Shown in pieces: positions 1-10,733 of a stretch of 64,000 nucleotides of DNA. Origin of the DNA: Stenocarpella maydis (lineage: Eukaryota > Ascomycota > Sordariomycetes > Diaporthales > Diaporthaceae); contig NQMI01000063.1 in the NCBI GenBank assembly GCA_002270565.1, positions 163,549-227,548 on the forward strand, read 5' to 3'. Made by a program: the position numbers and the translations under genes. Every line of letters begins with the position of its first letter. Position 1 is the first letter of the stretch. The notes under the pieces were generated by a model that searched no databases, was not told where the DNA came from, and worked only from the letters and a program-made list of their open reading frames with translations.

Positions 1-312
1 GATACTAACTATAAACTCTTACTACCTAAGGAAATAAAATAGCATCTAGTCTTTTATATTTCACTCTTAGAACCAGTACCTAAGAATATAAAACTTAAAA
101 TATAAATTGAAATACTTAATAAATATAATAAAGAATATAAAGTAGAAAATATTATGGACTTAAGGCAGCACTAAGGAATAATAGAATACCTTATTAAGTG
201 GAAAGGCTATGACTCTAGCAAGAATATATGGGAATCAGCCTAAAATTTGACCCACTGTTATAATGAACTCAAAAAATACCATGCGCGGACTACTATAGAA
301 CAGTCTTAGAAG
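1..312 (+). mobile_element. RIP-degraded Ty3/gypsy integrase C-terminus with chromodomain
   Basis: Reading frame 1 from base 1 gives a continuous gypsy-type integrase tail interrupted by in-frame stops. It first shows a segment resembling the usual HPVFHISLLEP motif (here HLVFYISLLEP, with the upstream codon turned into TAG). A chromodomain core follows around 175-250 (EYLIKWKGYDSSKNIWESA), ending in NLTHCYNELKKYH. The stops are TAG or TAA where CAG, CAA or GAA would be expected, consistent with C-to-T RIP. Only the 3' end of the element is inside the window. It is non-coding today. The identification as a chromovirus-type LTR retrotransposon rests on motif order and is strong. Confidence 0.85.
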
Positions 313-879
313 CCAGGAATGCAGCCTAAAGACCCTATATATAATAAACTATAATAAACCAATATTATAATGAAACTATATAATAAACCCTAAACTTTAT
401 AGCTAAAATAGGGAAAATAACTAATAAGAGACTAGTTATAATGACAATGATTAAAAGATAGCAACCAGCTAATCCCTTGGAAAATATATTAATACCGGTT
501 GCCTTATTTAACTAATAACTTAAATGCTAGTTACGCCTAAAATCCACCCAAATGAATACCAGTATCCACACCCCACACCCTAGCAAATACTAATTATAGA
601 AAAATAAGATCAGAATGATACAGCATGACTAGTAGACTAAGGACAGCTAGAAACCAGGACTAGTCAGATAATGATTAAATAAGTTCCATTCCTAATAATA
701 AAAATCAAGCACTAAGATAAGCTACCTATAGGTGCATTTCCTTTACTACTCTTATTACTAGTACCTATAAATTTAGATTAATTAGTACTATTACCTATTA
801 GAGAACTCTAGTTAAAAACTCCCACTTTACCCTTAGAATGTAGCTATGCCTCTTGCGCTACTATCCTACTAGCTTCCTT
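313..879. other. AT-rich degenerate sequence, no gene seen
   Basis: This is AT-rich sequence between the gypsy tail and the next coding-like remnant. It probably includes the end of the gypsy element or other RIP-mutated repeat. I see no intact open frame and no clear terminal repeat here. Confidence 0.5.
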
Positions 880-1250
880 AGTGGAATTTCGGTGAACTAC
901 CTTGACGGACTGCTTAATGATCCGCCTCTACTTGGCATTAGCCTCCTCCTTCTCTATATGATTTAACTCATCTAAATTCAATAAACCCCAGCGGATGGCT
1001 CGGGATATTTACTTATGCTATATATGCTTCTGCTTGCGTAAATAAAGGAGCTTCTCCTCTAACTCTTTAATCTTATCCTTTAGCTTTTAGTGCTAAGCTA
1101 AGATATATAAAAGGTCCTTAGAGTTGTTTAGTTCTAGGATATCGCACTTTAACTGCTACTGCCGGATATACTCAGTATAGCAACTGGAGGCCTTCTCTAA
1201 GACCTTATAACTCTTAATGCCCTATACCTTACAAGAAGAATAAGGTTATA
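880..1250 (-). mobile_element. RIP-degraded coiled-coil-coding transposon remnant
   Basis: Read on the minus strand, one frame gives a charged coiled-coil-like protein tail with several stops: a segment like KDKIKELEEKLLYLRKQKH, then RAIRWGLLNLDELNHIEKEE. The arrangement (LE-rich helix, basic Lys/Arg patch, then a short acidic helix) resembles the C-terminal tail of fungal pogo-family transposases, but the catalytic part is not seen. A gag-like or other transposase tail is an alternative. Stops are at CAG/CAA-derived positions, as expected of RIP. Confidence 0.35.
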
Positions 1251-1450
1251 TAATAATGGCGTTCTGTAGAATAGTAAATAATAAGGAATTATATTACTTA
1301 ACCTTCCTGGAATGATGAGATGATTTAGAAACCCAGGAATCCTTAACTCTAGATAATATAATGGATTAGGAAGGTATAAATAGGGATACTAACAAACGAA
1401 AAAGACTTACGGAATACTTTTGAGGATAAAAGAAGTAAGGAGGGAGATAG

Positions 1451-1912
1451 TGTTATGGACTAATACGTATTGGCGGCTGACTACTGCAGAAGACAACCTT
1501 ATAGGTCGGGAAGCGACCCCCAAAAGGAGCGCCCCGCCTAATCCAATCAGTAATGCTACCTTATTAGGGTTAGGGTCCGGCTTGTGATACTTGATTGCAA
1601 GCCATATGAGCCAGCTTGAAGGATGAAGTATTAAGCCTTGCGTATAGGCTCAATGGCTCGATGTGTGAGCCTGCAAGCTACTAAAGAGTCAGAATATATA
1701 TACGGATATAGTTATTACTATAGTAGATAGTTTTTATAGAATAGACTCTTTAGTCATTAATCTAAGTATTTAATTCTAATATTGAATAGCCTTACAGCTA
1801 GTGATTATTGTTAAGTTAACAATATTGCTTAACAACCGCCTAATAACGTATTCCGAATATAAACCCTTGATCTTTCAGGTTTAATGTACTCGGAAACCCT
1901 TTGATCATTACA
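1451..1912. repeat. 462-bp LTR-like unit (TGTTATG...CATTACA)
   Basis: The unit begins TGTTATG and ends CATTACA, an imperfect terminal inverted repeat with TG..CA ends, as in an LTR. Inside it a longer imperfect inverted pair (near 1455-1470 and 1835-1855) also links the two ends. The right boundary coincides with the point where the minus-strand MULE reading frame stops making sense, so this looks like an insertion into the MULE. No clear target-site duplication is visible, and the second LTR of a pair was not found, so a solo LTR or another small inverted-repeat element are both possible. Confidence 0.45.
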
Positions 1913-2750
1913 TATGGTATCTTCTTATTATTTATTAAGTATGTATAGTTTATGGATAGGCATTATGTGAAGCGATTCTCTTGGATTTATGCTATCTGCT
2001 CGTTTGTATACTAGAATATGCTTATAATATTGTTCTTACTATCTATAGTGAAGCGGTACTAGTATTCCTTCTTCTTAAGTAGATCTAATAAGGCTTGTAT
2101 TAGAGTATAGATTCCTTGCTTTTGCTTATACTAACCTGCTAGCTAGTCCTTTATGGTATTTAGTCTCATGATTAAATTAGGATACTGTTGTTGGAGTGCT
2201 AATTTGAGCTTCTTTGGCTTGGCTATTAATAGGTCTTGGGCGGTATAAGAGAGGAAATTGCGCTAGGCTTCTATTAGCTTTGCCTAGCCATGCTAGGCTT
2301 TGCTAACTTCTTAAGGACCGTAAGAATGATGCTCTAGGTTGTTAATATAGAGGACCTATCTGCTAGCAGTCTTCTTAGTGCAATAAGTAAGTGCTAACTA
2401 GCTGTAGTTAACCTTAATTAAAGAGGAATTCATTATTATAGTGCTAGCGCGTTTGGTGCTACAGTAATATTGCAAATGGGTATACCTAGGGCCAGAATTC
2501 TCCTTTACCATTATATAACTAGCTTGCTTTATAGCCTTATCTAAATTAGCCTTAAGCTCCTTATAGGTATTATATTCATTATGGAAAAGTTTTAGGTAGT
2601 TAGGAGGTTGGGAAAGTACTAGAAGTTGGTTATTTATAGCAGTAATTAGGTGGTTCCAGGTATAATAATCTGCCTGCTATTGCTCCTTAAGGTAGGTATA
2701 GTTAGGTACTAGCGCTATTGCTATAACACTAGAAAATTTAATTCTGATGG
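1913..2750 (-). mobile_element. RIP-degraded Mutator-like (MULE) transposase remnant
   Basis: On the minus strand two blocks of coding remnant are readable. The N-terminal block (about 2750-2440) resembles a FAR1-type zinc-binding region and leads to NLEHHSYGP, comparable to the HNH-type motif of that domain. The second block (about 2340-1921) stays in one frame with about ten stops and contains QALLDLLKKKEY, FTIDSKNNIISIF and INYTYLINNKKIPY. The last matches the MULE segment around the first catalytic Asp (usually DCTYKTN..MPL); here the Asp codon reads AAC (Asn), a G-to-A change. The frame is lost at the LTR-like unit. The gene is dead. Confidence 0.7.
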
Positions 2751-3018
2751 ATAAAGATATATTTCTAATAGCAAGATGATTGATTATAAGAGTAATTTAG
2801 TCTGTATTATATATGGTGGGTGGTTAGCGAGGGAGTATTGTTTGGTGGTAGAAGGAGGATTAGTAGGTCTGCAGGTTGGGGGCACAAAAAGCACTTGGTG
2901 TGGGTAGTGCGTGTATAAGCTGATGTTGAATGGAGCGCTCTGATTGGTCGGTGGGTACTTGTTGCCCTGTACCCTCCGTTTTTTGCCCTGCAAATCTCCG
3001 GTCTCTTGATCAAGACGA

Positions 3019-5398
3019 ATGCCATTATATGGTCTGGATTCTTATCTGACTGAGAATGCTCCAGATCCTCCGGCCACCCATGGTCTCGAGGGTGGCAGCT
3101 TGCCTCAGCAGCTCAACACATTATACGACGTCGACACTGGTGATACTGGCCTCCAGAACCAGTATGGCCTTCATGAGACCGGGCTGGATTTCTGCACTGC
3201 GGAGATGGAGGACAACTTTGATGCAGCCGGAAACTCTCTCGTGGAGAACCAGTGGTGGGATCTAACGGATACCTTTCTCGGGGACAACCTAGGGTGGAAT
3301 CCAAACGATTCCGCGATGCAATCGCAGGACACGGGGATTGCTGAGGTCCCCGATTACAACAAACAGGGTGGCGCTGAATATTCTACTCAGAATGTTCCCC
3401 AGAGCTCTGTATCAATTCCTCAAGGTTTGGGCACCGCCCCCATAACTTCGGGTCCCCTCCTGGAGCATCATCCAACATCGCTCAACACGATAGGTAATAA
3501 CAATACCCAGCCCCATCAGAAGCGAGCCAGACTATTCATTGATTGTAAAAACCAGAATCGACAGCAACACCAGTTTTGAGCGATGCCATGAGCCCTGGGC
3601 ACTTCCTCCTCGAGGGCGGTGGTACCGCCGTCGGGGGTGCTGAGCCAGTCTGCACTCAGCAGCAACCCAACCAACTCCATCCACTCGACTATGATGGTGC
3701 GCTCTTCTTTCCTGATCAGAAGACCCTAAATTCACAGGACGTCCCTACGAGTGTACCCACGCGTAAATCTCGGTTCTGGCAATTTGTCCCCAAGCAAAAC
3801 CCGCCCCGTCATGAACCAAGGGCCCCCCATGATTCTCGCGGACACAAACGGCCCCGCCCTACGAGCCCAGGGACTAGCCGCCTCGCCATGGCCGGTGTCC
3901 CGGAAAGCGCTCTCAATTCATTTGCGATTGCGACTTGCTCCGGGGGTGCACAGGAGCGTCTTCCGGAGGCCCCGCGAGCATCGAAGAGGACAAAAAAGCA
4001 AGGTTGTGCATGCCAGAGATGTCGAGAGGACCGAAAACAGGTATGTTAATGGCCCCCAATGAGTTCAATTCCCGGCATACTGAACCGCCCTATTAGTGCT
4101 CCGGTGGGACACCCTGCGAGAGATGCCAGGAAATGGTTCTCAGATGTTTGGTGTACCAACGCGTCAAACGTGTGCAATCATCGACCATCGTATGGACTTG
4201 CTACGTCGACTCCAAGTTCAAGGATCTGAACATTTTCAAAGAAGGTTCGTAATTAATCCTCTTCTTCAAGTGCCCATGAAGCTAATTTCTCCACGTTTTA
4301 GTTTCCATGGTATTAATTGCATCCATGAAAATCTCTGGCGGCAAGGCGGAAGTTTTCACTGACTACCGAGAGTACCTCAAGTTCCATAACACTGCTAGTG
4401 GGTACTTCTCCAGAGCGGTTAGGGAACAGAAAGACCAGGCTTTCGCCATTCTCCAAAGATTTCTCTTGAACCGATGCACCTTCGCGTCGGAGGAGGCGCT
4501 ACAAGGTCGAGTCGATGATGACGTTAGAGAGGCAATGGAAAGGACCACAGTTTTCATCGCCCAGATACTATGCGTTCATGAAATCTCGGATAGGGGTTGG
4601 CTTGATCACTTCAGGCTCGTCTTCTGGGTCTATTTTCAGTCATTGGAGCTCTTCGAGGTGATAACCACCGTCCTCGACAATTTCCGGAAGAAGGGAAGTA
4701 TTTCGCCATCTTCCCGAATGGCCTTGATAAACACCCTCAGCATGATAGCTATTATAGTTGGCCCAGTATTTTCCATGACGCTACACCAACTCATCGTTGC
4801 GTCGATAAAGGACTCTGCAAAGAAGTACTTGGAGACTATAGTCAGCTTCGACAATTACCCAGAGGCTTTACAAAATGCGGTCTCATGCCTTATATCATGT
4901 CAAGAGATTGTCTGCTCGGGGGCGCCAGCTCACCTCGCAGCAACAACAGCGTACTGGTTACAGCAGCTTGGTGCACCTGATCAGGTCGAGCTGCTGAGAA
5001 ACGAAAGCGCTACCAAATTGGCCACGAAGGCTCTCCGGACAAAGGAAAAGCGGTGCAGTGCCTTGGAAGAAACACGCCTGTTTTATAAGAGGCTGGATTT
5101 CTGCCGACTATTAAAGACGGTTGATGACAGGCCACATACAATGTTCGAGTTGTTGACTACGTTTAACGTCGCGACGGTGGACATGATGATCAAAATCGCG
5201 AAGGCCTCAGATCCCAAATGCAAAGTGAGTTATGGCTGGTACGCGGCATTGAACTTAGTTCTAGCAATATTCGGGGAAGAAAAGAACAACCTACTCGGTG
5301 TAACACAGTATACTAAAAGAGCGTTGAAAGCGGCTATCAATTGCTCTGATGCCGCAGGCCTGGTGGGCTTATGGCTGAGGTATCTAGTTCAGCGCTAG
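3019..5398 (+). CDS. Zn2Cys6 transcription regulator
   Basis: Predicted exons 3019-3493, 3556-4040, 4097-4244 and 4302-5398 give 734 aa; every junction is GT..AG and keeps frame. The zinc cluster is at residues 311-337: CQRC, six residues, Cys321, five residues, then CERC and a last Cys337, matching C-x2-C-x6-C-x5-C-x2-C-x6-C. It is preceded by a basic stretch (KRTKKQ). An intron falls exactly between the second and third cysteines. Residues 1-300 are polar and probably disordered; the last 360 residues are helix-rich, as in fungal regulators, but no fungal-specific TF domain motif was recognised. It is expected to be a nuclear DNA-binding regulator; targets are unknown. The mid-protein position of the finger is unusual, so the start at 3019 could be wrong, but the long in-frame upstream region supports it. 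Confidence 0.8.
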
Positions 5399-6444
5399 CA
5401 ACCGCTGTACCTAGGTAGCAAGCCAAAGCTTGTTCAGAGGCCGTCCATGGCCATCGAGCAAGTCTCGATGGCCACTGCCACGGATCTGCAACATGCAGTC
5501 AAGCTCGGTACTGGCAGAGATGCCGCAACGCCGCTCCTGACTGGGTCGGTGCGGCCAAGGATATGGGCCTGGATGGGACGCTGGCTGAGTATCTGAGCTG
5601 GGCCGCGGAAAACGGCGAGGACATTCATCTTCCGCCGCTGCTGTCTTGAATACGGTTGATGCCTGATGCGTAGTCGGCACGGCTTCGAGCGAGCGAGGCC
5701 CTATCCAGGGATGCGCGGAGGTCTCAAATGACTTGGGATGCAGTAGGCAACATGCCCTAGATGGTCACCAGGCGCCAAGGTGTCTTCCGGACCCACTGCT
5801 GGTCACAGCCGACCTTGCTATCCAGATGAGGGCCTATGGGTTGAGTGCGAAATAAATTGCTGCGCCGAAGGCGGTTCTGCTCAGGGAGATGCTTCTCGGA
5901 TCTTACGGGGGGGGGCATTTGTGGCGATGTAATCCAGAGGATTCCGGCTCTCACCAAGGTCATCTATTCACAGGCCCCCACACAGTCAACGTCCGCCCAA
6001 GGTGCCGGCTTTCCAGTACGGCTCACCCAGCTTTTAATGTATGCCCATCCAGTATAAGGAATTAGCGTGCAGCCTTTTAAGAACTTTTATACCTCTTAAT
6101 TAGGAAAATAGCTACCATATTACCCTACTACTCTAAATTCTTTGGGCTTTTATTCTGTATTCAAAGGGCTGTTGGCCCACCAAATGGAAGGGCCCTCGAC
6201 ACGTCCAGAAGCCTGACCCAATCACTGGTAATCCACGTTATATATATAGTTTGCAGCAATTAAATATCACCTATGTTAAATCACTAATAAGGTCAACATG
6301 TTACTGCAATTTTTGGTCACATATGAAGAAGTACTCTGTATTCTTCTAGGTTCCAGCCCTCCTTTAAAGCAGTAGAGACAGGACTAGTCGGAGTAAAGCC
6401 AGCACTCCACCTCAACACTCTAGTTCTACAAAACCAAAACCCGC
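5399..6444. other. Intergenic; contains a coding-like fragment
   Basis: No complete gene is seen. At 5417-5649 (+) there is an 83-codon open stretch ending WVGAAKDMGLDGTLAEY... and a TGA after PPLLS. It has no good start or splice signal and may be the decayed 3' end of a gene. From about 6060 to 6350 the sequence turns AT-rich and repeat-like. Confidence 0.3.
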
Positions 6445-7008
6445 TCACATAATTACACAGTGTTTGCTATCCGTCCCGTAAATGTCCCAGTAGTGAGGCT
6501 TGCCAGGGATCCTCTGCCTATCGCCCTCCCACCAGTTACAGGCCTGCTGGTACGCCATGGCCTGGAGGCCACGGCTGCCGCCCCACTGGCCGCCCGTGAG
6601 GTAGCGCTGGTGCTGGAGGGCGCCGATGGCGCGGCCGGTCCAGTCCCAGCAGTTCTCGCGGCTGTTGGGCAGCGCGACGGTCTGGCAGATGGCGTGGACG
6701 TGCGCGGCGGTCACACCCGAGGCGAGCTTGCCGAGCAGGATGCGCCCGATCAGCTGGCTCGACTGCTTCCAGTTGGCCTGCCTGCCCCTGGCCACCGACG
6801 AGTCGTAGACCCAGCCGGAGGGCTCGTTGGGGCGGTTGGAGTAGGCAGGCTGGTACTGCACGTGGAAGTAGTGCCCGCCGCCGCGGCTGTTCTTGTCCTC
6901 CACCCACAGGCCGCAGTGGAACACGCGGGGGTTGCCTTGGGTGCCGGTCGGTCCCTGCTGGAAGTAGACGCAGAAGTAGATGCGTGCCTTGTTGCCGCTC
7001 GAGCTCAT
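6445..7008 (-). CDS. DUF6914-like small protein with C-terminal CaaX box
   Basis: Single exon, 187 aa, start ATG at 7008. The fold family appears to be the fungal uncharacterised DUF6914-like group. The features behind that are a beta-rich N-terminus (ARIYFCVYFQQGP), a conserved HCGLWVEDKNSRGGGHYFHV block, a central helical part, and a CWDWTGRAIGAL motif. It ends Lys-His-Cys-Val-Ile-Met, a CaaX box whose final Met predicts farnesylation, so the protein is probably tethered to a membrane. There is no signal peptide or transmembrane helix. A TATA-like element lies about 150 bp upstream. Function is unknown. The family name is from pattern memory and less sure than the gene itself. Confidence 0.8.
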   Translation of the reverse strand: MSSSGNKARIYFCVYFQQGPTGTQGNPRVFHCGLWVEDKNSRGGGHYFHVQYQPAYSNRPNEPSGWVYDSSVARGRQANWKQSSQLIGRILLGKLASGVTAAHVHAICQTVALPNSRENCWDWTGRAIGALQHQRYLTGGQWGGSRGLQAMAYQQACNWWEGDRQRIPGKPHYWDIYGTDSKHCVIM

Positions 7009-7160
7009 TTTGGATGATATGGAATGGGTTTAAATGATATAGAAAAAAAAAGAATTGAAATATTGACTGGAGATCCGTTCCTGACGGTTTCTCTGAGTTC
7101 TGTAAGGTGATGAGGATGTTGATCTTTTGGTTATGGACCAGAGTTGAGGGATAGCATCCC

Positions 7161-7170
7161 TATATATACC
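7161..7170 (-). promoter_or_regulatory. TATA-like element of the CaaX-box gene
   Basis: TATATA at 7162-7169 lies about 155 bp upstream of the start codon at 7008 on the minus strand, a suitable distance for a fungal core promoter with a modest 5' leader. Confidence 0.4.
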
Positions 7171-8530
7171 TGGGCGAGCCATCTGCTCTTCTGTAGAACA
7201 ACACCAAGGATATCTCGACACATCGTCGACACGGCGAGGCATAGGTCAAGAGTCCTCTGAGTAAGACGGCCAACCAAAGGTGAGACTTGTCTCGAGGCGC
7301 AACCTAGGTCAAACATCTAGGTCAAACATTGAAGCGTTCCTTCAGAGCTTTTTCGAGGCCGGTCTGACATACTGGAGAGAAGCTTGGCCGCGAGAATCAT
7401 GTCGTGGATGAGGGCGCGTCGGCGACGGTCAGCAAAATCCGTCACGGCAGCGGCCAGTGACTGTTCTGTTACGGAGACCGCTTTCATAATGCCCCGTGAT
7501 CCTGTAATAGACGATGCAACCCGCCCAACCGCCATAGCCACTTGGTCTGGCCAAACCCATCACACTCGGTCCTGAGCTGTGACTGGCGCGGCCATGTTTG
7601 TACTCGGGCCTGTCATACTATATGGGATGGAAAGGATGTGATTTGGCTCGTCGTGGCTGATGGCCCAGTCTCAACTACGCCCCCTGGATTGGGATACATG
7701 CAGGTACGGCCGCTTGACCAGGCCAAACAGCGACACGCTGAGTGGCATTGCGAATGCGACCTTGGTCGTCGTTTCGAAACTGACAGATGTGTCTATAAGG
7801 CTGGGGAGAATCTGCGAGTGACGAACAAGATCCTCTCATCAGCGACACTTATTTAGACCATGAGACGAGAGGCCGTGGTCGGTTGGAGCTGACTGAGAGC
7901 TAGTTGGGTGTTGTGCAGGACTGAACCCAAGAATATAAGTACATAGCGTACCATAGCGTGCGGCCGACCCATGGTGGCTATGGCCTTTCAAGGCTTGACA
8001 TCATCTGACTGATAAAGTTTACTCCTTTAGGGGCCTCAACGCGGTCGAATTCAAACAGTGAAGGACTCGAAGAGGTCACAGCGGATGTGCAGTATTCACA
8101 GAGCACTAATTAAAGACACCAGAGAAGCATTGTTTCTTAATTATGCGGTGAATTTACTCAGGGGTATGTAGGCACCAGAATTTATTCCATTCCGAGTTCC
8201 AACTGCGTGTCGAAGGGACAGGACCCAAACAGAAGTGCTGCGGTAGTAAGCAAGTTGCCCTTCTCAAACAAGACTGATTAAAGTTCCGACCAAAATCCTT
8301 CGCTCCGTTTCGTTGTTGCAAGGGCTGACCACCTTTATCAGATTTAGATGTGGCGGACGCAGCGTGTTCCTGCCAAGCAATGCACGTCAGCAAACAACCT
8401 ACACCCAAGTACCGGCTCACAACAAAGCACGGTGACTCCAGGACGCCCGTTGAGATCTGGCCCTAACACCCGCGCAGTAGCCTGCACACATCACACGAGC
8501 AGTACTACAGCTCCAAAGACCCATCCGATC
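7171..8530. other. Intergenic, no gene seen
   Basis: Divergent promoter region between the CaaX-box gene (-) and the kinase-like gene (+). Open frames here are short and lack recognisable motifs or codon bias. Confidence 0.5.
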
Positions 8531-9561
8531 ATGCCTCCATCAATCGATCCGACCAAAACCCCAACACAACCTGCAGCAAATGGAGCCCCGGGCTCCGAGC
8601 CTCCCCCGTCGTCACCCCCCTCCAAAGCCCCGGAGCCGGAGCCGCTGCCAACAGTTGCACCACCACAGACCAGGCGAAAGCCGCTGCCAAAATGGCTGCA
8701 GCTGCGCATCAAGGCCAGCACGTTCCTCAGCAGGTCGAGAGAGCTCAGCACTGGCAACGTGATCGTGCTGCCGTTCAACAAGATCGCCAAGCTCGATGTC
8801 CCTGCAGGCGAGATCGCCGCCATGAGGTTTGTGAGAGCCAACACGACCATACCGGTACCTGAGAGTGAGTCGCCCGAGCACCTTGGGACTCTCCTGCTCT
8901 GACATCAACCAAACTAGTCCTTGAGATCCACGACGCCCAGGAAGATGGGACCGCCCACATCGTCATGTCCCGGGTGCCAGGCGACGACCTGGAGGCCGTG
9001 CTGCACAAGATGACAGACGCCGAGGTAAAGTCCGTGGTCAGGGAGCTGGCTGGATACCTGCAGCAGATGCGACGCCTCGAGGGCGACGGCGCCAGCGGCG
9101 ACGGCACCAAGAAACCCCCTCCCATCGGTGGGGTGTCGGGCACCCGCGGCTTCGACAGCCGCCTCGGGTCAAGCAGCTGGGGCCCCTTTGCGACAACCGC
9201 CGAATTCCACAAGCACCTGCGCTTCGGGGAGCCGCTGGACTACTGGGACCACGAGCCAGACGTGGTCGCGGTGCACGGGAAGCCCGAGGGCACGTACGCC
9301 ATCAAGTTCACGCACGCTGACATTGCGCCGAGGAACGTCCGCGTTAGGGGCGGGAGGATCACGGGCATCATTGACTGGGAGTTTGCCGGGTGGTATCCTG
9401 AGTACTGGGAGTACACGAGGATGTTCTACCCGGGGGAGCGGCCGTACCTTAAGAGGTGGTTTAATGCCATTGAGGAAGAGACGGGGATTGATAAGTACAA
9501 GACGGAGCGGAAGGCCGAGGAGGCTATTTGGGCCAGGGCTGGGCCGTTTGGGTATGACTGA
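8531..9561 (+). CDS. APH-family phosphotransferase (kinase-like)
   Basis: Exons 8531-8864 and 8918-9561 give 325 aa. The first 60 residues are Pro/Ser-rich. A truncated N-lobe follows, with VIVLPFNKIAKLD and AMRFVRANTTIPVPE, the usual beginning of fungal aminoglycoside-phosphotransferase-fold proteins. The catalytic loop FTHADIAPRNV (His-x-Asp with the downstream Asn) and the metal-binding IDWEFAG motif are both intact, followed by EYWEYTRMF. The family transfers phosphate from ATP to small molecules; fungal members are mostly uncharacterised and the substrate cannot be inferred. The start at 8531 was chosen because the upstream part of the frame has no homology-like content. Confidence 0.88.
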
Positions 9562-10424
9562 ATAGTCGCTCATGTCCAGCTGCATAGTACTTCTGAGTCT
9601 GCAGGTATCGAGTCGCTGCGAGAGACCCAAGGCTGGCACTAGTCAGTTACTGATATCAAGGAAAAAAATCCTTCTGCTAAGTTAGTGTAGACCCACTAGG
9701 ACACAAGCTGTAAACAAATTGTGTCAGATCATTCGTCATAGATCAAGCATAGGCAATCTTTGTCAAGCCCGGTGACCCAATACTCGCAGATCATTTGGAA
9801 TCATCGAGGTTGGAATGCGGGGACCAAGGGAGGACTCCTGGTATTCTCACAATCAGCTGACTAGAGTATATTGCCGTGAAGCCGAATGGACTCGCTTCTG
9901 GGTGTTTTTTTTTAATAAAAAAATAAAAGATCATACACTATAGTCATAATATACACTAATATATAGGTTATGTTATATAAGGATTCAAAGATTCAATCGG
10001 AATCTTCTTCAGTGAGCCATAAGACAATAAAAGACAATAGGTATGCTATAAAGTTAGTGCTAACATTGAAGGTCGACAGTAATCAGAGCTGAAATGGGCC
10101 TTAGTAAGAGGGAGCCACTACCAAGTACCAACCACCTTGATTACAGTTATTGTGTTAATTGATATTGGTCAGAAATCAAACTTTTCTTCCATACTGCTGA
10201 CTGTATTTTCGAAGCGGCTCACTTGGTGTATATCTGACGACGATCTCTGACAAGAACTGATGACAAAGAACCCAGAACAGTGCAGCTTGCCTCAACATAT
10301 TAAACAACCACATTGCTCGATACCAATCCATCATCCAAAATCATGCAGCACAACCATCAAGAGAAGTCCAACGCTCATCAATCAGAATTTCAAATTATCT
10401 CCATTCACGAATTCCTCCCTGAAA
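9562..10424. other. Intergenic, partly AT-rich
   Basis: No gene is seen. 9900-10050 is AT-rich with poly-T and poly-A runs and TA-rich sequence and may be a short repeat remnant. The last 150 bp form the promoter and leader of the next gene. Confidence 0.4.
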
Positions 10425-10733
10425 ATGCGCTGGTCTACGTTCGTCACCGTCCTTCCTCTCAGCCTCGGCGCCTCAGCCTGCACCACTCGGAATGATTGCC
10501 CGGGTGATCAAGTCTGCGCAGGTAAATCTCCATATGAGTGCCCAGTGGTGTTGTGATACTGACACCTTGGGACAGAAATTCATGAGTATTACGCCAGCTA
10601 TACCGATTATCAATGCATCGAGCCCTCGTCTCCTTGTTGTGAGGGCTCGTGCTTGAGCTGTGGTCAGAATATTGTCAGTTCGTCCTGCGACATTTATGGC
10701 AACCCTGGAGACTTCGACGCTAGCTGTTCTTAG
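10425..10733 (+). CDS. Small cysteine-rich secreted protein
   Basis: Exons 10425-10521 and 10576-10733 (54-bp intron, phase 1) give 84 aa. Residues 1-18 form a signal peptide (MRWSTFVTVLPLSLGASA) with an Ala-x-Ala-like cleavage site. The mature part has ten cysteines in about 66 residues, at 19, 25, 31, 46, 53, 54, 58, 61, 70 and 83, including a CC pair and a CxxC. No known domain was recognised. Size, secretion signal and cysteine density are those of a candidate effector or defence-type protein, which is inference only. Exon structure is supported by an uninterrupted frame across the splice and by evenly spaced cysteines in the second exon. Confidence 0.7.
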
